Positions 1 through 8,485 of a DNA stretch of 32,777 nt are shown piece by piece; positions within the stretch are counted from its first letter, which is position 1; every line of letters starts with the position of its first letter. The notes beneath the pieces were generated by a model. That model ran no database searches, was not told the DNA's origin, and was given only the letters and a program-made list of their open reading frames with translations. The stretch is from Streptomyces atriruber (lineage in GTDB: Bacteria; Actinomycetota; Actinomycetes; Streptomycetales; Streptomycetaceae), in NCBI RefSeq assembly GCF_001418325.1, contig NZ_LIPN01000099.1, forward strand, positions 1-32,777, written 5' to 3'. The position numbers and the translations under genes are program-made.

Positions 1-3000
1 CTGGGCGGGCACTCCCTGCTGGCCATGCGTCTCGTCGGCCGCGTCCGCGCGGTCATGGGTGTGGACCTGGCGATACGGGACCTCTTCGCCGCCCCGACGA
101 TCGCCGCCCTCGCGCGCACCGTGGAAGCGGCCACGCACCCGGTCGACCGCCCGGCGCTGGCGCCCGCCACGCGCCCGGAGCGCATGCCGTTGTCGTTCGC
201 GCAGCGCCGGTTGTGGTTCCTGTACCGGCTGGAGGGGCCCAGCGCGACGTACAACGTGCCGGTGGTGCTGCGCCTGTCCGGCGCCCTGAACACCGAGGCC
301 CTGCGCGCCGCCCTGAACGACGTGGTCGCGCGGCACGAGGCACTACGCACGGTCTTCCCGGACGTCGACGGACGGCCGTACCAGGACATCCGCCCCGCCG
401 CCCAAGCCCGGCCCGAGGTGAGCGTCCACACGGTCACCGAAGCGCAGCTGACCGGTGCCGTGGACCAAGCCGTCCGCCACCCCTTCGACCTCGCGACCGA
501 ACTGCCCCTCCGCGCAGCCCTGTTCACGGTCGAGGACAGCGAAGACGAGCACGTACTCGCCCTGGTGATCCACCACATCGCGGGCGACGGCTGGTCCATG
601 GGCCCCCTCGCGCGTGACCTCGGCACCGCCTACGCCGCCCGTTGCGCTGGCGGCGCCCCGGCGTGGGGGCCGCTGCCCGTCCAGTACGCCGACTACACCC
701 TCTGGCAGCACGAGCTCCTCGGCGATGAGAACGACCCCGACAGCCTGCTGGCCGCCCAACTCGCTTACTGGAAGGGCGCGCTGGCCGGGCTCCCCGACCG
801 CATCGACCTGCCCACCGACCTCGCCGAGCGGGCGTCCGGCGACCGGCGGGGAGAAGTGGCGGAGCTTTCCTTGCCCGCCGATCTGCACGCGGAACTCGTC
901 CGGGTCGCCAAGGGCCAGCGAAGCACCGTTTTCATGGTGCTGCAGGCCGCCCTGAGCGTGCTGCTGCACCGCCTCGGCGCCGGGACCGACATTCCGATCG
1001 GCACGCCGACGGCAGGCCGCGCCCAGCAGGAGCTGGACACCCTCATCGGCAACTTCGTCAACACGCTGGTGCTCCGCACCGACCTGTCCGGCGACCCCAC
1101 CTTCACCGAACTCCTCGACCGCGTCCGCGAGAGCGACCTCAACGCCTACGCCCACCAGGACGTGCCCTTCGAGAGCCTGGTCGAGGCGCTCAACCCGACC
1201 CGTTCCACGGACCACCAGCCGCTGTACCAGGTGATGCTCACGCTGCAGAACCACGAGGCGCAGCAGCTCGACATCCCCGGGCTGAGCCTCACGGCCTCCT
1301 CCTGGAACACGCAGGCCGCGCGCCGGGACCTGACGCTGACCCTGCGGGAGCGGTTCGGGCCGGACGGGGAGCCGCAGGGGATCGACGGAGCCCTGCAGTT
1401 CGACGCGGACCGGTTCTCACGGGAGCGCATCGAGGCAATCGGCCGCTGGTTCCGGCAGGCCCTCGCGAGCCTCCTCGACGACCCCGAGCAGCACGTGGGG
1501 TCGGTGGACCTGCTGTCGGCCGCGGAGCAGCACGAGATGCTCCGGACGTGGAACGACACCGCGGTGCCCGGCCTTCCCGGCACGGTTCCGGAGCTGTTCC
1601 AGGCACAGGCCGCCGCCACACCGGACGCCACCGCCGTCATCGCCGACGGCACCCACCTCACGTACGCCGAACTCAACACCCGCGCCAACCAGTTGGCACA
1701 CCACCTCATCGAGCAGGGCGTCGGCCCCGAGCACATCGTCGCCCTCGCCCTGCCCAGGTCCCCGCACCTGATCACCGCACTCCTCGCGGTACTGAAGACC
1801 GGCGCCGCCTACCTGCCCATCGACACCACCTACCCGGCCGACCGCATCCGCTTCATGCTGGCGGACGCCCGACCCACCCTCGTCCTGACCCACACCACCA
1901 CCGGTGCCCTGTGGCCCGAGGGCACCCCCACCCTCCACCTCGACGACCCCGCCCTCCGGACCAGGCTGGCGACCCTGGAGGGCACCGACCCGACCGACTC
2001 CGACCGCCTTACGCCACTGGATCCCGCCCACCCCGCGTACCTCGTCTATACGTCGGGTTCGACCGGCACGCCCAAGGGTGTGGTGGCCCATCACACGGGC
2101 CTGGTGAATCTCGCTCTCGCGCAGAGCGGCCGGTGGGGGATCGGTGCGGGGAGCCGCGTGCTGCAGTTCGCGTCGCCGAGCTTCGACGCCGCCGCGTCGG
2201 AGGTCTTCACCGCCCTCCTGACGGGTGGTGCGCTCGTCGTGGCCGACGCGGACCGGCTCATGCCCGGGGAGGCGCTTTCGTCCGTCCTGGTGGACGCGGG
2301 CGTCACCCACTGCACCCTCCCGCCGTCCGCGCTGAGCGTGCTGGACCCGGCGAGCGTTCCGGCGGCGATGACGCTGATCGTGGCGGGCGAGGCCTGCGAC
2401 CCGGACACGGTCGGGCGCTGGTCCGCCGGCCGGCGGATGTTCAATGCGTACGGGCCGTCGGAGACCACGGTGTGCGCGACCATGAGCGAGCCGCTGTCGG
2501 GGGCGGTGGCGCCGCCGATCGGCGGACCGATCGCCAACGTACGGACGTACGTCCTGGACGCGGGCCTGTCCCCGGTGCCGCCGGGCGTGCCCGGTGAGCT
2601 GTACGTGGCCGGGGCCGGAGTCGCCCGCGGCTACCTCAAGCGCCCGGGGCTGACCGCGCAGCGCTTCGTCGCCGATCCCTACGGGCCCGCCGGGTCGCGC
2701 ATGTACCGCACGGGCGACCTCGCGGCCTGGCACGACGACGGCACCCTGCGCTTCCTGGGACGTACGGACGACCAGGTGAAGCTGCGCGGCTTCCGGATCG
2801 AGCTCGGCGAGGTCGAGGCGGCGTTGACCGCCTGCCCCGGCGTGGAGAGCGCTGCGGCCGTGCTCCGCGAGGACCGGCCCGGCGACCGACGCCTGGTCGG
2901 TTACGTCGTGAGCGACCGCGGCGGTGACCGTGGTGATGACGGGAGTACTGCCGTCGATCCGGCCGCCCTGCGCGCCCGGGTCGCCGACCGTCTCCCCGAC

Positions 3001-4884
3001 TACATGGTCCCGTCCGCCGTGCTGGTCCTGGACGCCCTGCCGCTGATGCCGAACGGCAAGCTGGACCGCAAGGCCCTGCCCGCGCCCGACTACGCGCCGG
3101 CCACCCGCACCCGCGCCCCGAGCACCCCGCAGGAGAAGGCCCTCACCGACCTCTTCGCCGACGTCCTCGGGCTCGACCCCGACCGCGTCGGTGTCGACGA
3201 CGGCTTCTTCGCCCTCGGCGGCGACAGCATCAGCTCCATCGTCCTGGTCAGCCGCGCCCGCGAACGCGGCCTCGACCTGACACCCCGTGATGTCTTCCGG
3301 CACCACACAGCGCGGCGGCTCGCCCACAGGACGGGAACCCTGCCGGGCGGCGACAGCACGCCGGAGGCGGACGACGGAACCGGCCCGGTTCCGCTGACGC
3401 CCATCATGCGGTGGCTCGTCGAGCCCGAGCACACCTACGAAGCGTTCTTCCAGGCGCGACTCGTCCAGGTCCCCGCAGGCGTCGGACGCGAGCAACTGGC
3501 CGACGTCCTGCAAGCCGTCATCGACCGCCACGACCTGCTGCGGGCCCGGCTGACGAGGGACGACGCCCAGGACGACTGGGCTCTGTCCGTGCCTCCGGCG
3601 GGAAGCCCGCAGGCGCTCACGGCCGACGCGGCCCTGACCCGGGTGGACTGCTCCGGCGCGACAGCGGCCGGGCGTGAACAGCTGCTGTCCGAACACGCCA
3701 CGCACGCGCAGGGCCGCCTGGCGCCGCGCGACGGAGTCATGCTGCAGGCCGTCTGGTTCGACCACGGCCCCCAGGAGCCGGGCCGCCTGCTCCTGACGAT
3801 CCACCACCTGGTCGTCGACGGCGTCTCCTGGCGCATCCTGCTGCCCGACCTCGCCGCCGCGGGTGTGGCCGTGCTCGGCGGCCGCACCCCGGAGCTGGCG
3901 CCGGTCCCCACCTCCTTCAAGCGCTGGGCGGAGCAGCTCCATGCGCTCGCGGAGGAACCGCGGACCACGGACTCCCTGCAGCACTGGACCGATGCCCTGT
4001 CCGGCTCAGAACCCCTCCTCGGGCGGCGCAGGCCGATCCCGGGCGAGGACACGGCGGCGCGGCTCGACTCGCTGCGCGTCACGGTTCCGGCGGAGTTGTC
4101 GCAGGCGCTGCTCACGCGGGTGCCCGACACGCTGCACGCAGGTGTCGAAGACGCACTCGTGACGGCCTTCGTGCTCGCGGTGAACCAGTGGCGGACGGCG
4201 AGCGGTGTGCCGGGCGCCGCCGGTGCGACGTCCCTCCTGGTCGATGTCGAAGGGCATGGGCGGGAGGACCTGTTCACGGGCGCCGACACCTCCCGGACGG
4301 TGGGCTGGTTCACGGCCGTCGCTCCGGTGCGGCTCGACACCGGCAGGGTGTCCTGGGGCGAGGTCCGGCGCGGCGGACCGGCCGCCGGGCGGGTTCTGCA
4401 GCGGGTCAAGGAGCAGCTCCGTGCCGCTTCGGAGCGGCGCATCGCGTACACCCTGCTGCGCCACCTCAACCCGAAGACCGCGCCCGGGCTCGCCGCGCTG
4501 CCCGAAGCGCAGGTGGCGTTCAACTACTTCGGGCGGGTCGGCCAGGGCCGTTCCCACCCCGAGGGCGACTGGCAGCAGGTGGGCGGGGCGCCCACGGGCG
4601 GTCTCGACCCCCGGATGCGTCTGACGCACGCGCTGATGGTGAACGCGGTGACGACGGAGGGCCCGGCGGGGCCGGAGCTGTCCGCGACGTGGTCGTGGCC
4701 GCGTGACGTTCTGTCGCCCGGGGACGTGCGGCAGCTCGGCGAGGGCTGGGTCACGCACCTCAAGGCCCTGGCCGCGCACGCCGACGGGCCCGACGCGGTC
4801 GGCCGGACGCCCTCGGACCTCTCCCTCGTCAACCTCAGCCAGAGCCAGATCAGCCGACTTGAGAAGAAGTGGCGCGGCCGGTGA
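1..4884 (+). CDS. Non-ribosomal peptide synthetase, 5'-truncated (PCP-C-A-PCP-E)
   Basis: The open frame runs in from the left edge, so the true start is outside the window. Domains in order: the end of a PCP with LGGHS (Ser codon 13-15); a condensation domain with HHIAGDGWS (571-597); an adenylation domain with [11 protein letters not shown] (from 2047) and NGKLDRKAL (from 3052); a second PCP with LGGDS (Ser codon 3226-3228), the D variant usual before epimerisation domains; and an epimerisation domain with [10 protein letters not shown] (about 3802-3831) and NYFGR (about 4525). I read the specificity code by alignment to GrsA as DASTIAAVCK, close to Phe/Tyr codes; this is a prediction. The product would add an aromatic residue and convert it to the D form. 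The tail after about 4800, ending KKWRGR, resembles the C-terminal docking segments of NRPSs that hand over to a module on another protein. No thioesterase is present, so chain release must occur elsewhere. Confidence 0.95.
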   Translation: MGGHSLLAMRLVGRVRAVMGVDLAIRDLFAAPTIAALARTVEAATHPVDRPALAPATRPERMPLSFAQRRLWFLYRLEGPSATYNVPVVLRLSGALNTEALRAALNDVVARHEALRTVFPDVDGRPYQDIRPAAQARPEVSVHTVTEAQLTGAVDQAVRHPFDLATELPLRAALFTVEDSEDEHVLALVIHHIAGDGWSMGPLARDLGTAYAARCAGGAPAWGPLPVQYADYTLWQHELLGDENDPDSLLAAQLAYWKGALAGLPDRIDLPTDLAERASGDRRGEVAELSLPADLHAELVRVAKGQRSTVFMVLQAALSVLLHRLGAGTDIPIGTPTAGRAQQELDTLIGNFVNTLVLRTDLSGDPTFTELLDRVRESDLNAYAHQDVPFESLVEALNPTRSTDHQPLYQVMLTLQNHEAQQLDIPGLSLTASSWNTQAARRDLTLTLRERFGPDGEPQGIDGALQFDADRFSRERIEAIGRWFRQALASLLDDPEQHVGSVDLLSAAEQHEMLRTWNDTAVPGLPGTVPELFQAQAAATPDATAVIADGTHLTYAELNTRANQLAHHLIEQGVGPEHIVALALPRSPHLITALLAVLKTGAAYLPIDTTYPADRIRFMLADARPTLVLTHTTTGALWPEGTPTLHLDDPALRTRLATLEGTDPTDSDRLTPLDPAHPAYLVYTSGSTGTPKGVVAHHTGLVNLALAQSGRWGIGAGSRVLQFASPSFDAAASEVFTALLTGGALVVADADRLMPGEALSSVLVDAGVTHCTLPPSALSVLDPASVPAAMTLIVAGEACDPDTVGRWSAGRRMFNAYGPSETTVCATMSEPLSGAVAPPIGGPIANVRTYVLDAGLSPVPPGVPGELYVAGAGVARGYLKRPGLTAQRFVADPYGPAGSRMYRTGDLAAWHDDGTLRFLGRTDDQVKLRGFRIELGEVEAALTACPGVESAAAVLREDRPGDRRLVGYVVSDRGGDRGDDGSTAVDPAALRARVADRLPDYMVPSAVLVLDALPLMPNGKLDRKALPAPDYAPATRTRAPSTPQEKALTDLFADVLGLDPDRVGVDDGFFALGGDSISSIVLVSRARERGLDLTPRDVFRHHTARRLAHRTGTLPGGDSTPEADDGTGPVPLTPIMRWLVEPEHTYEAFFQARLVQVPAGVGREQLADVLQAVIDRHDLLRARLTRDDAQDDWALSVPPAGSPQALTADAALTRVDCSGATAAGREQLLSEHATHAQGRLAPRDGVMLQAVWFDHGPQEPGRLLLTIHHLVVDGVSWRILLPDLAAAGVAVLGGRTPELAPVPTSFKRWAEQLHALAEEPRTTDSLQHWTDALSGSEPLLGRRRPIPGEDTAARLDSLRVTVPAELSQALLTRVPDTLHAGVEDALVTAFVLAVNQWRTASGVPGAAGATSLLVDVEGHGREDLFTGADTSRTVGWFTAVAPVRLDTGRVSWGEVRRGGPAAGRVLQRVKEQLRAASERRIAYTLLRHLNPKTAPGLAALPEAQVAFNYFGRVGQGRSHPEGDWQQVGGAPTGGLDPRMRLTHALMVNAVTTEGPAGPELSATWSWPRDVLSPGDVRQLGEGWVTHLKALAAHADGPDAVGRTPSDLSLVNLSQSQISRLEKKWRGR

Positions 4885-4944
4885 CGCCCTGAGCGACGCC
4901 GCCACCGCCCTGTTCGACCATGTGAGTTGGAGTGTGATGTTGCA

Positions 4945-5199
4945 GTGACCGCCGTCTACGAGGACGCAGCCGTCCGATCCCGTGTGCTCGACTTCCTGTC
5001 GCGGTACGTGGACGACCCCGCCGAACTGGAGGGCATCCAGCTGATCACCGGTGGGGTGCTCAGTTCGCTGGCGACCGTGGCGCTCGTCAGCCACCTCGAG
5101 AAGGAATTCGGCATCGGCATCGATGACGACGACCTGGAGATCGAGAACTTCGACACGCTGGACAGCATCGTGCGGTTCGTGCAGGGGAAACAGGCATGA
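4945..5199 (+). CDS. Free-standing acyl carrier protein (FkbJ-like)
   Basis: An 84-residue protein with the acyl carrier fold pattern. The phosphopantetheine site is in GGVLSSLATV; Ser41 aligns with the modified serine, and the usual preceding Asp is Ser40. The acidic helix with FGIGIDDDDLEIENF is typical of carrier proteins that recruit small acyl units. I chose GTG at 4945 because GGAG lies at 4929-4932; a TTG start at 4927 would add six residues. It begins 60 nt after the NRPS stop, and its stop overlaps the start of the next gene (ATGA), so the two are probably translationally coupled. By position it should carry the glyceryl unit loaded by the FkbH-like protein two genes downstream. The family assignment is firm; the cargo is inferred from neighbours. 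Confidence 0.88.
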   Translation: MTAVYEDAAVRSRVLDFLSRYVDDPAELEGIQLITGGVLSSLATVALVSHLEKEFGIGIDDDDLEIENFDTLDSIVRFVQGKQA

Positions 5200-6428
5200 G
5201 CCAGCCGCCGCCGACCGCGGACGAGCTGGGCCGACTGCTGCTGCCGCTGGCCGACGAGATCGACGCGGCGAAGACGGTGCCCGAACACGTCCTCGCGGAG
5301 ATCGTCCGGTCCGGCGCGATGGCCGCGATGGTGCCCGCGGAGTACGGGGGACGGCCGCTGAGCCACCGGGCGTACGGCGAGCTGAACCGGGCGGTGGCCC
5401 GTACCTCGGCGTCGCTGCAGAGCCTGCTGACCGTGCACGGAATGGTGTGCGCGAGCCTGAGCCGCTGGGGGTCACGGACCCTTCGGCAGCGGCTGCTGCC
5501 GCGCCTGGCCTCCGGTGAACTCGTCGGGGCGTTCGGCCTCACCGAGGACGGAGCGGGCAGCGACGCGCAGGCCGTCGGGACCACGGCGGTGCCGGAGGAG
5601 GTCCCGGAGGCAGCCCTGGCGGGCGCAGGGGCGGCAGAGGGCGGTGCGGCCGGTGCCGGTGCGGCTCAGGCCGTGTGGCGCCTGGACGGCACGAAGCGCT
5701 GGCTGTCCTTCGGCGGGCTCGCCGACTGCTTCCTGGTCTTCGCCAAGCACGGCGACCGCAGCGTGGCCTTCCTCGTCCAGCGGGACGACCCGGGCGTCAC
5801 GGTGGTCCCCAGTCGGCCCACCAGCGGCTTCCGCAGCGCCATGCTGGCCGACCTGCACCTGGACGGCTGCCGCGTCCCCGCCGACCGCATGGTGGGCCGG
5901 CCCGGCTTCGGCGTGTCCCAAGTGGCGGGCAGCGCGCTGTCGTTGGGGCGGCTCTGTGTCGCGTACGGCTCCCTCGGGATCGCCGAGGCGTGCTGCGACG
6001 CGATCCTCGGCCACACCAGCAGCCGCAAGCAGTTCGGCGGGCGGCTCATCGATCTGCAGCTCGTCCGCGGACTCGTCGGCGACGCCGTCGTCGACACCGA
6101 GGCGGCGCGGCTCCTGTGCGAGCAGGCCGCGCGGGCCATGGACACCCAGGACGACTGGCTGATCCAGCACGTGCTCACCGCCAAGCTGGCGGCGTCCCGT
6201 GCGGCGGACCGGGCGTCGGCCGCGGCGGCCCAACTGCACGGCGCCGCAGGCCTGGTGGAGGGTAGCCCGGTGGACCGCTGGGTGCGGGACGCACGGGTCA
6301 TGCAGATCATCGAGGGCAGCACGCAACTGCTGCAGGACCTTCTGGCCGAGGAGAGCCTGCAGCGCTTCCGGGTGCGCAGGCGCCACCCGCAATATCCGTT
6401 CGAAGCAGGAGCCGACTGTGCCGAGTGA
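5196..6428 (+). CDS. Acyl-CoA/acyl-ACP dehydrogenase (FkbI-like)
   Basis: A 410-residue flavoprotein of the acyl-CoA dehydrogenase family. FGLTEDGAGSDAQA (about 113-126) is the central flavin/substrate motif and IIEGSTQ (Glu373) matches the C-terminal catalytic-base region. It overlaps the ACP gene by 4 nt and the FkbH-like gene by 11 nt. In methoxymalonyl- and hydroxymalonyl-ACP pathways the FkbI homologue oxidises an ACP-bound glyceryl-derived intermediate rather than a fatty acyl-CoA, and the ACP and FkbH neighbours support that role here. An oddity is an Ala/Gly/Glu-rich insertion at about residues 129-159, between the flavin motif and WRLDGTKRW, which looks like a low-complexity loop. 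The exact substrate is not shown by the sequence. Confidence 0.9.
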   Translation: MSQPPPTADELGRLLLPLADEIDAAKTVPEHVLAEIVRSGAMAAMVPAEYGGRPLSHRAYGELNRAVARTSASLQSLLTVHGMVCASLSRWGSRTLRQRLLPRLASGELVGAFGLTEDGAGSDAQAVGTTAVPEEVPEAALAGAGAAEGGAAGAGAAQAVWRLDGTKRWLSFGGLADCFLVFAKHGDRSVAFLVQRDDPGVTVVPSRPTSGFRSAMLADLHLDGCRVPADRMVGRPGFGVSQVAGSALSLGRLCVAYGSLGIAEACCDAILGHTSSRKQFGGRLIDLQLVRGLVGDAVVDTEAARLLCEQAARAMDTQDDWLIQHVLTAKLAASRAADRASAAAAQLHGAAGLVEGSPVDRWVRDARVMQIIEGSTQLLQDLLAEESLQRFRVRRRHPQYPFEAGADCAE

Positions 6429-7446
6429 TCTGGTCAAGTGTGTCGTCTGGGACCTCGATGACACCGTGTGGGAGGGCATCCTCTCCGAAGGCCCCGGAGT
6501 GAAGCTGCGCCCCGGCGTCCGTGAGCTGATCGAGACGCTCGACCAGCGCGGCGTCCTGCAGTCGATCGCCAGCAAGAACGACGAGAAGGCCGCCCTCGAC
6601 GAACTCGAACGGCTCGGCATCCGCCACTACTTCCTCGTGCCGCACGTCTCGTGGCAGCCGAAGTCGGCGCTGATCGAGAGCATCGCGCAGCGGCTCGACA
6701 TCGGCCTCGACACGATGATGTTCGTGGACGACTCCGCCTTCGAGCGGGCCGAGGTCGAGTTCGTGCATCCGCAGGTGCGGTGCGTGGACTCCGCCGACAC
6801 CGCGGACCTGCTCGACCGCCCGGAGCTGACCCGGCCGGTGACCGAGGACGGGCGCGCCCGCCGCACGCTGTATCTGCAGGCGGCCGAGCGCAACGCGTAC
6901 GAGAAGTCGTTCGCGGGCCCGCAGGTCGAGTTCCTCAGGTCGCTGGAGATGCGTCTAGAGGTCGCGGTGGCCACCCCGGAGGACCTGGAACGCGCCGCCG
7001 AACTCACCGAGCGCACCCACCAGCTCAACACCACGGGCCTGACGTTCTCCAAGACGGAGCTGCGCGAGCTGATGGACCGGCCGGACCAGACGCTCCTGGT
7101 CGCCCGGCTCGGGGACCGTTTCGGTGCGTACGGCACCATCGGTCTCACCCTGGTCGGCAAGACGGCGGAGGAATGGCGGATCCGGCTGTTCCTGATGTCC
7201 TGCCGGGTGATGGGCCGCAATGTCGGAGGCGCCATTCTGCGCTATCTGGCGCAGTCGGCCGAGGCCGCGCAGGTGCGTCTGACAGCGGACTTCAAGCCCA
7301 CCGACGTCAACAAGGCGATGTACACGGTCTACCGCCTGGCGGGCTTCAAGAAGACCGCCGTCGAGGAGCCCGTGCGGGTGCTGGAGATGGCCCCCGGCCT
7401 GCCGCACACCTACCCCGACTACCTTGCCCTGTCGCTGCCGCGTTGA
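6418..7446 (+). CDS. FkbH-like HAD-family glyceryl transferase/phosphatase
   Basis: 342 residues. The N-terminal HAD phosphatase motif DLDDTVW (Asp12, Asp14) and a later FVDDS motif are clear, followed by a C-terminal GNAT-like half (about 170-342), the arrangement of FkbH proteins. Characterised FkbH enzymes take 1,3-bisphosphoglycerate, dephosphorylate it and load D-glyceryl onto an ACP, giving a building block for tetronates or hydroxy/methoxymalonyl-ACP. Start: GTG at 6418 places [13 protein letters not shown] at the N-terminus and overlaps the dehydrogenase stop; upstream codons in this frame only shadow that gene. The free ACP and the dehydrogenase next door are its expected partners. 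High confidence in the family; the fate of the glyceryl unit is uncertain because no 3-hydroxyacyl dehydrogenase (FkbK) follows. Confidence 0.92.
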   Translation: MPSDLVKCVVWDLDDTVWEGILSEGPGVKLRPGVRELIETLDQRGVLQSIASKNDEKAALDELERLGIRHYFLVPHVSWQPKSALIESIAQRLDIGLDTMMFVDDSAFERAEVEFVHPQVRCVDSADTADLLDRPELTRPVTEDGRARRTLYLQAAERNAYEKSFAGPQVEFLRSLEMRLEVAVATPEDLERAAELTERTHQLNTTGLTFSKTELRELMDRPDQTLLVARLGDRFGAYGTIGLTLVGKTAEEWRIRLFLMSCRVMGRNVGGAILRYLAQSAEAAQVRLTADFKPTDVNKAMYTVYRLAGFKKTAVEEPVRVLEMAPGLPHTYPDYLALSLPR

Positions 7447-7456
7447 GGAGTGCGCC

Positions 7457-8050
7457 ATGACCCTGCTGATCACGTGGCCGGATGCCGGCCCCGACACCGT
7501 CGTACGCCGTACCACCGAACCCGATGAGATCGCCGCCGCGCTGGCCCCCGCGGGCGTCCGCTACGAGCAGTGGGCGCTCCGCGACGACCTGCCCGAAGAC
7601 CCCGACCCCGCAACGGTGTTGAGCGCCTATCGGCACGAGGTGGACGCGCTGGCCGCCGCCGAGGAGTTCGCCACCATCGACGTGGTGGGGCTGCGACCGC
7701 GCAAGGACCTGGGGTGGCGGCTGACCGCCAAGGCCGAGCGGAAGAAGTTCCTCAGCGAGCACACGCACGACGACGACGATGAGGTGCGGTTCTTCGTCGC
7801 GGGCGCCGGGGCCTTCTATCTGCACGTCGGCAGTGACGTGCATGCCGTGCTGTGCGAGGCGGGGGACCTGCTGGGGGTGCCGCGCGGCACCAAGCACTGG
7901 TTCGACATGGGGGCCGCACCGTCGTACACCGTCATTCGCTTCTTTCATGACGAGGACGGCTGGGTCGGCAACTTCACCGGCAGCGACATCGCGCTGAAGT
8001 TCCCCGATTTCGACGCGCTCGTGGCGACGCGGATGACCATGGCTCAATAG
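7457..8050 (+). CDS. Acireductone dioxygenase-like cupin (ARD/MtnD family)
   Basis: 197 residues. [14 protein letters not shown] (101-114) and the later GTKHWFDMG (His147) match the acireductone dioxygenase metal site (His, His, Glu, His), and the whole length fits ARD. ARDs cleave 1,2-dihydroxy-3-oxo enediols, normally in methionine salvage. Here the gene sits 10 nt after the FkbH-like gene, with GAGGAG at 7445-7450 as its RBS, and no methionine-salvage genes are nearby, so a role in the biosynthetic cluster is inferred. One oddity: the spacing between the second His (104) and Glu109 is five residues, one more than in the ARDs I remember, and His147 is shifted by the same amount. It may therefore have an altered metal site. 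It is the last gene before the RiPP block. Confidence 0.85.
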   Translation: MTLLITWPDAGPDTVVRRTTEPDEIAAALAPAGVRYEQWALRDDLPEDPDPATVLSAYRHEVDALAAAEEFATIDVVGLRPRKDLGWRLTAKAERKKFLSEHTHDDDDEVRFFVAGAGAFYLHVGSDVHAVLCEAGDLLGVPRGTKHWFDMGAAPSYTVIRFFHDEDGWVGNFTGSDIALKFPDFDALVATRMTMAQ

Positions 8051-8140
8051 AGCTCTTGACCGTGAGGAAACCGCACAGGGAGCCTGTTCCAGGACAGAAG
8101 GCCCACAAGGCTACTCCTGTTTCGTGTTTCACTCGCGTAT

Positions 8141-8145
8141 GGAGG
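8141..8145 (+). promoter_or_regulatory. Ribosome binding site of the RiPP precursor
   Basis: GGAGG lies 4 nt before the ATG at 8150. It decides for this start over the in-frame ATG at 8162. The short inverted repeat ATGGA-ggt-TCCAT (8139-8151) could fold over both the RBS and the start codon, but it is only 5 bp. Confidence 0.7.
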
Positions 8146-8149
8146 TTCC

Positions 8150-8299
8150 ATGGACATCCAGATGAGCACCGAGGTCGACAGCGACCTGGGCGAACTCGAA
8201 GTACTCGAGATGGACGAGCTGCAAGTCAGCGGTTCGTCCACGGCCTACAACTACATCGCCAAGAACGCGGACCGTTCCTCGGAGATATCGGGGGGCTGA
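8150..8299 (+). CDS. Candidate RiPP precursor peptide (49 aa)
   Basis: A 49-residue reading frame with a good RBS, directly upstream of two B12-type radical SAM genes. The N-terminal two thirds is a typical acidic leader: residues 8-24 are rich in Asp, Glu and Leu and include GELEVLEMDEL (14-24), like leaders bound by RiPP recognition elements. A break at VSGSS (26-30) is followed by a C-terminal segment with TAYNYIAKNADR (31-42), then SSEISGG. I infer that residues from about 27 onward are the core and that Tyr33, Asn34, Tyr35, Ile36 or Asn39 are candidate modification sites. It has no Cys, so a lanthipeptide or thiopeptide is excluded. I do not recognise the peptide as a named family. The operon position, composition and RBS support it; no homology search was possible. 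Confidence 0.8.
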   Translation: MDIQMSTEVDSDLGELEVLEMDELQVSGSSTAYNYIAKNADRSSEISGG

Positions 8300-8324
8300 C
8301 CGGCCCGGCCGAACGGCTTCACGG

Positions 8325-8393
8325 GGAGCTCACAAGATCTTCCGCATTCTCCGGCGCCCTGCACGCTGCCGGAGCGAGCGCCTTGTGAGCTCC
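8325..8393 (+). promoter_or_regulatory. Nested inverted repeat between precursor and radical SAM genes
   Basis: A perfect 12-bp inverted repeat, GGAGCTCACAAG (8325-8336) with CTTGTGAGCTCC (8382-8393), encloses a second 7-bp stem, CTCCGGC (8349-8355) with GCCGGAG (8368-8374). It starts 26 nt after the precursor stop and is followed by a moderately T-rich stretch (TTCGGTTCTCTTTC). It could be a partial terminator or an mRNA-stabilising 3' end, giving more precursor than enzyme. The structure is seen in the sequence; the role is inferred. Confidence 0.65.
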
Positions 8394-8459
8394 TTCGGTT
8401 CTCTTTCGGCCGCCACGGACTGCCAGCATCTCGCGTAGCGTCGCGCACCCGGTCGGCCG

Positions 8460-8483
8460 CATCCGTCCGGATCAGGACGGATG
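8460..8483 (+). promoter_or_regulatory. Hairpin masking the RBS of the first radical SAM gene
   Basis: Perfect 9-bp stem: CATCCGTCC (8460-8468) pairs with GGACGGATG (8475-8483) across a 6-nt loop. The best Shine-Dalgarno sequence for the ATG at 8486 is AGGA at 8474-8477, with 8 nt spacing, and most of it lies in the right arm. The fold would block ribosome access, so translation of the modifying enzymes may be limited or switched. Inference only. Confidence 0.55.
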
Positions 8484-8485
8484 GC

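Noticed and set aside
1417..3984. Long antisense frame (855 aa) under the NRPS
   Set aside because: A high-GC shadow of the A domain. It has no family motif, is rich in Gly/Arg/Gln/Val, and the sense strand is clearly the coding one.
8056..8085. TTGACC as a -35 box for the precursor promoter
   Set aside because: No acceptable -10 at 16-19 nt downstream, so I do not call a promoter.
8051..8485. Cobalamin riboswitch for the B12-dependent genes
   Set aside because: No B12-box-like sequence or long structured leader is visible; only the local hairpins described.
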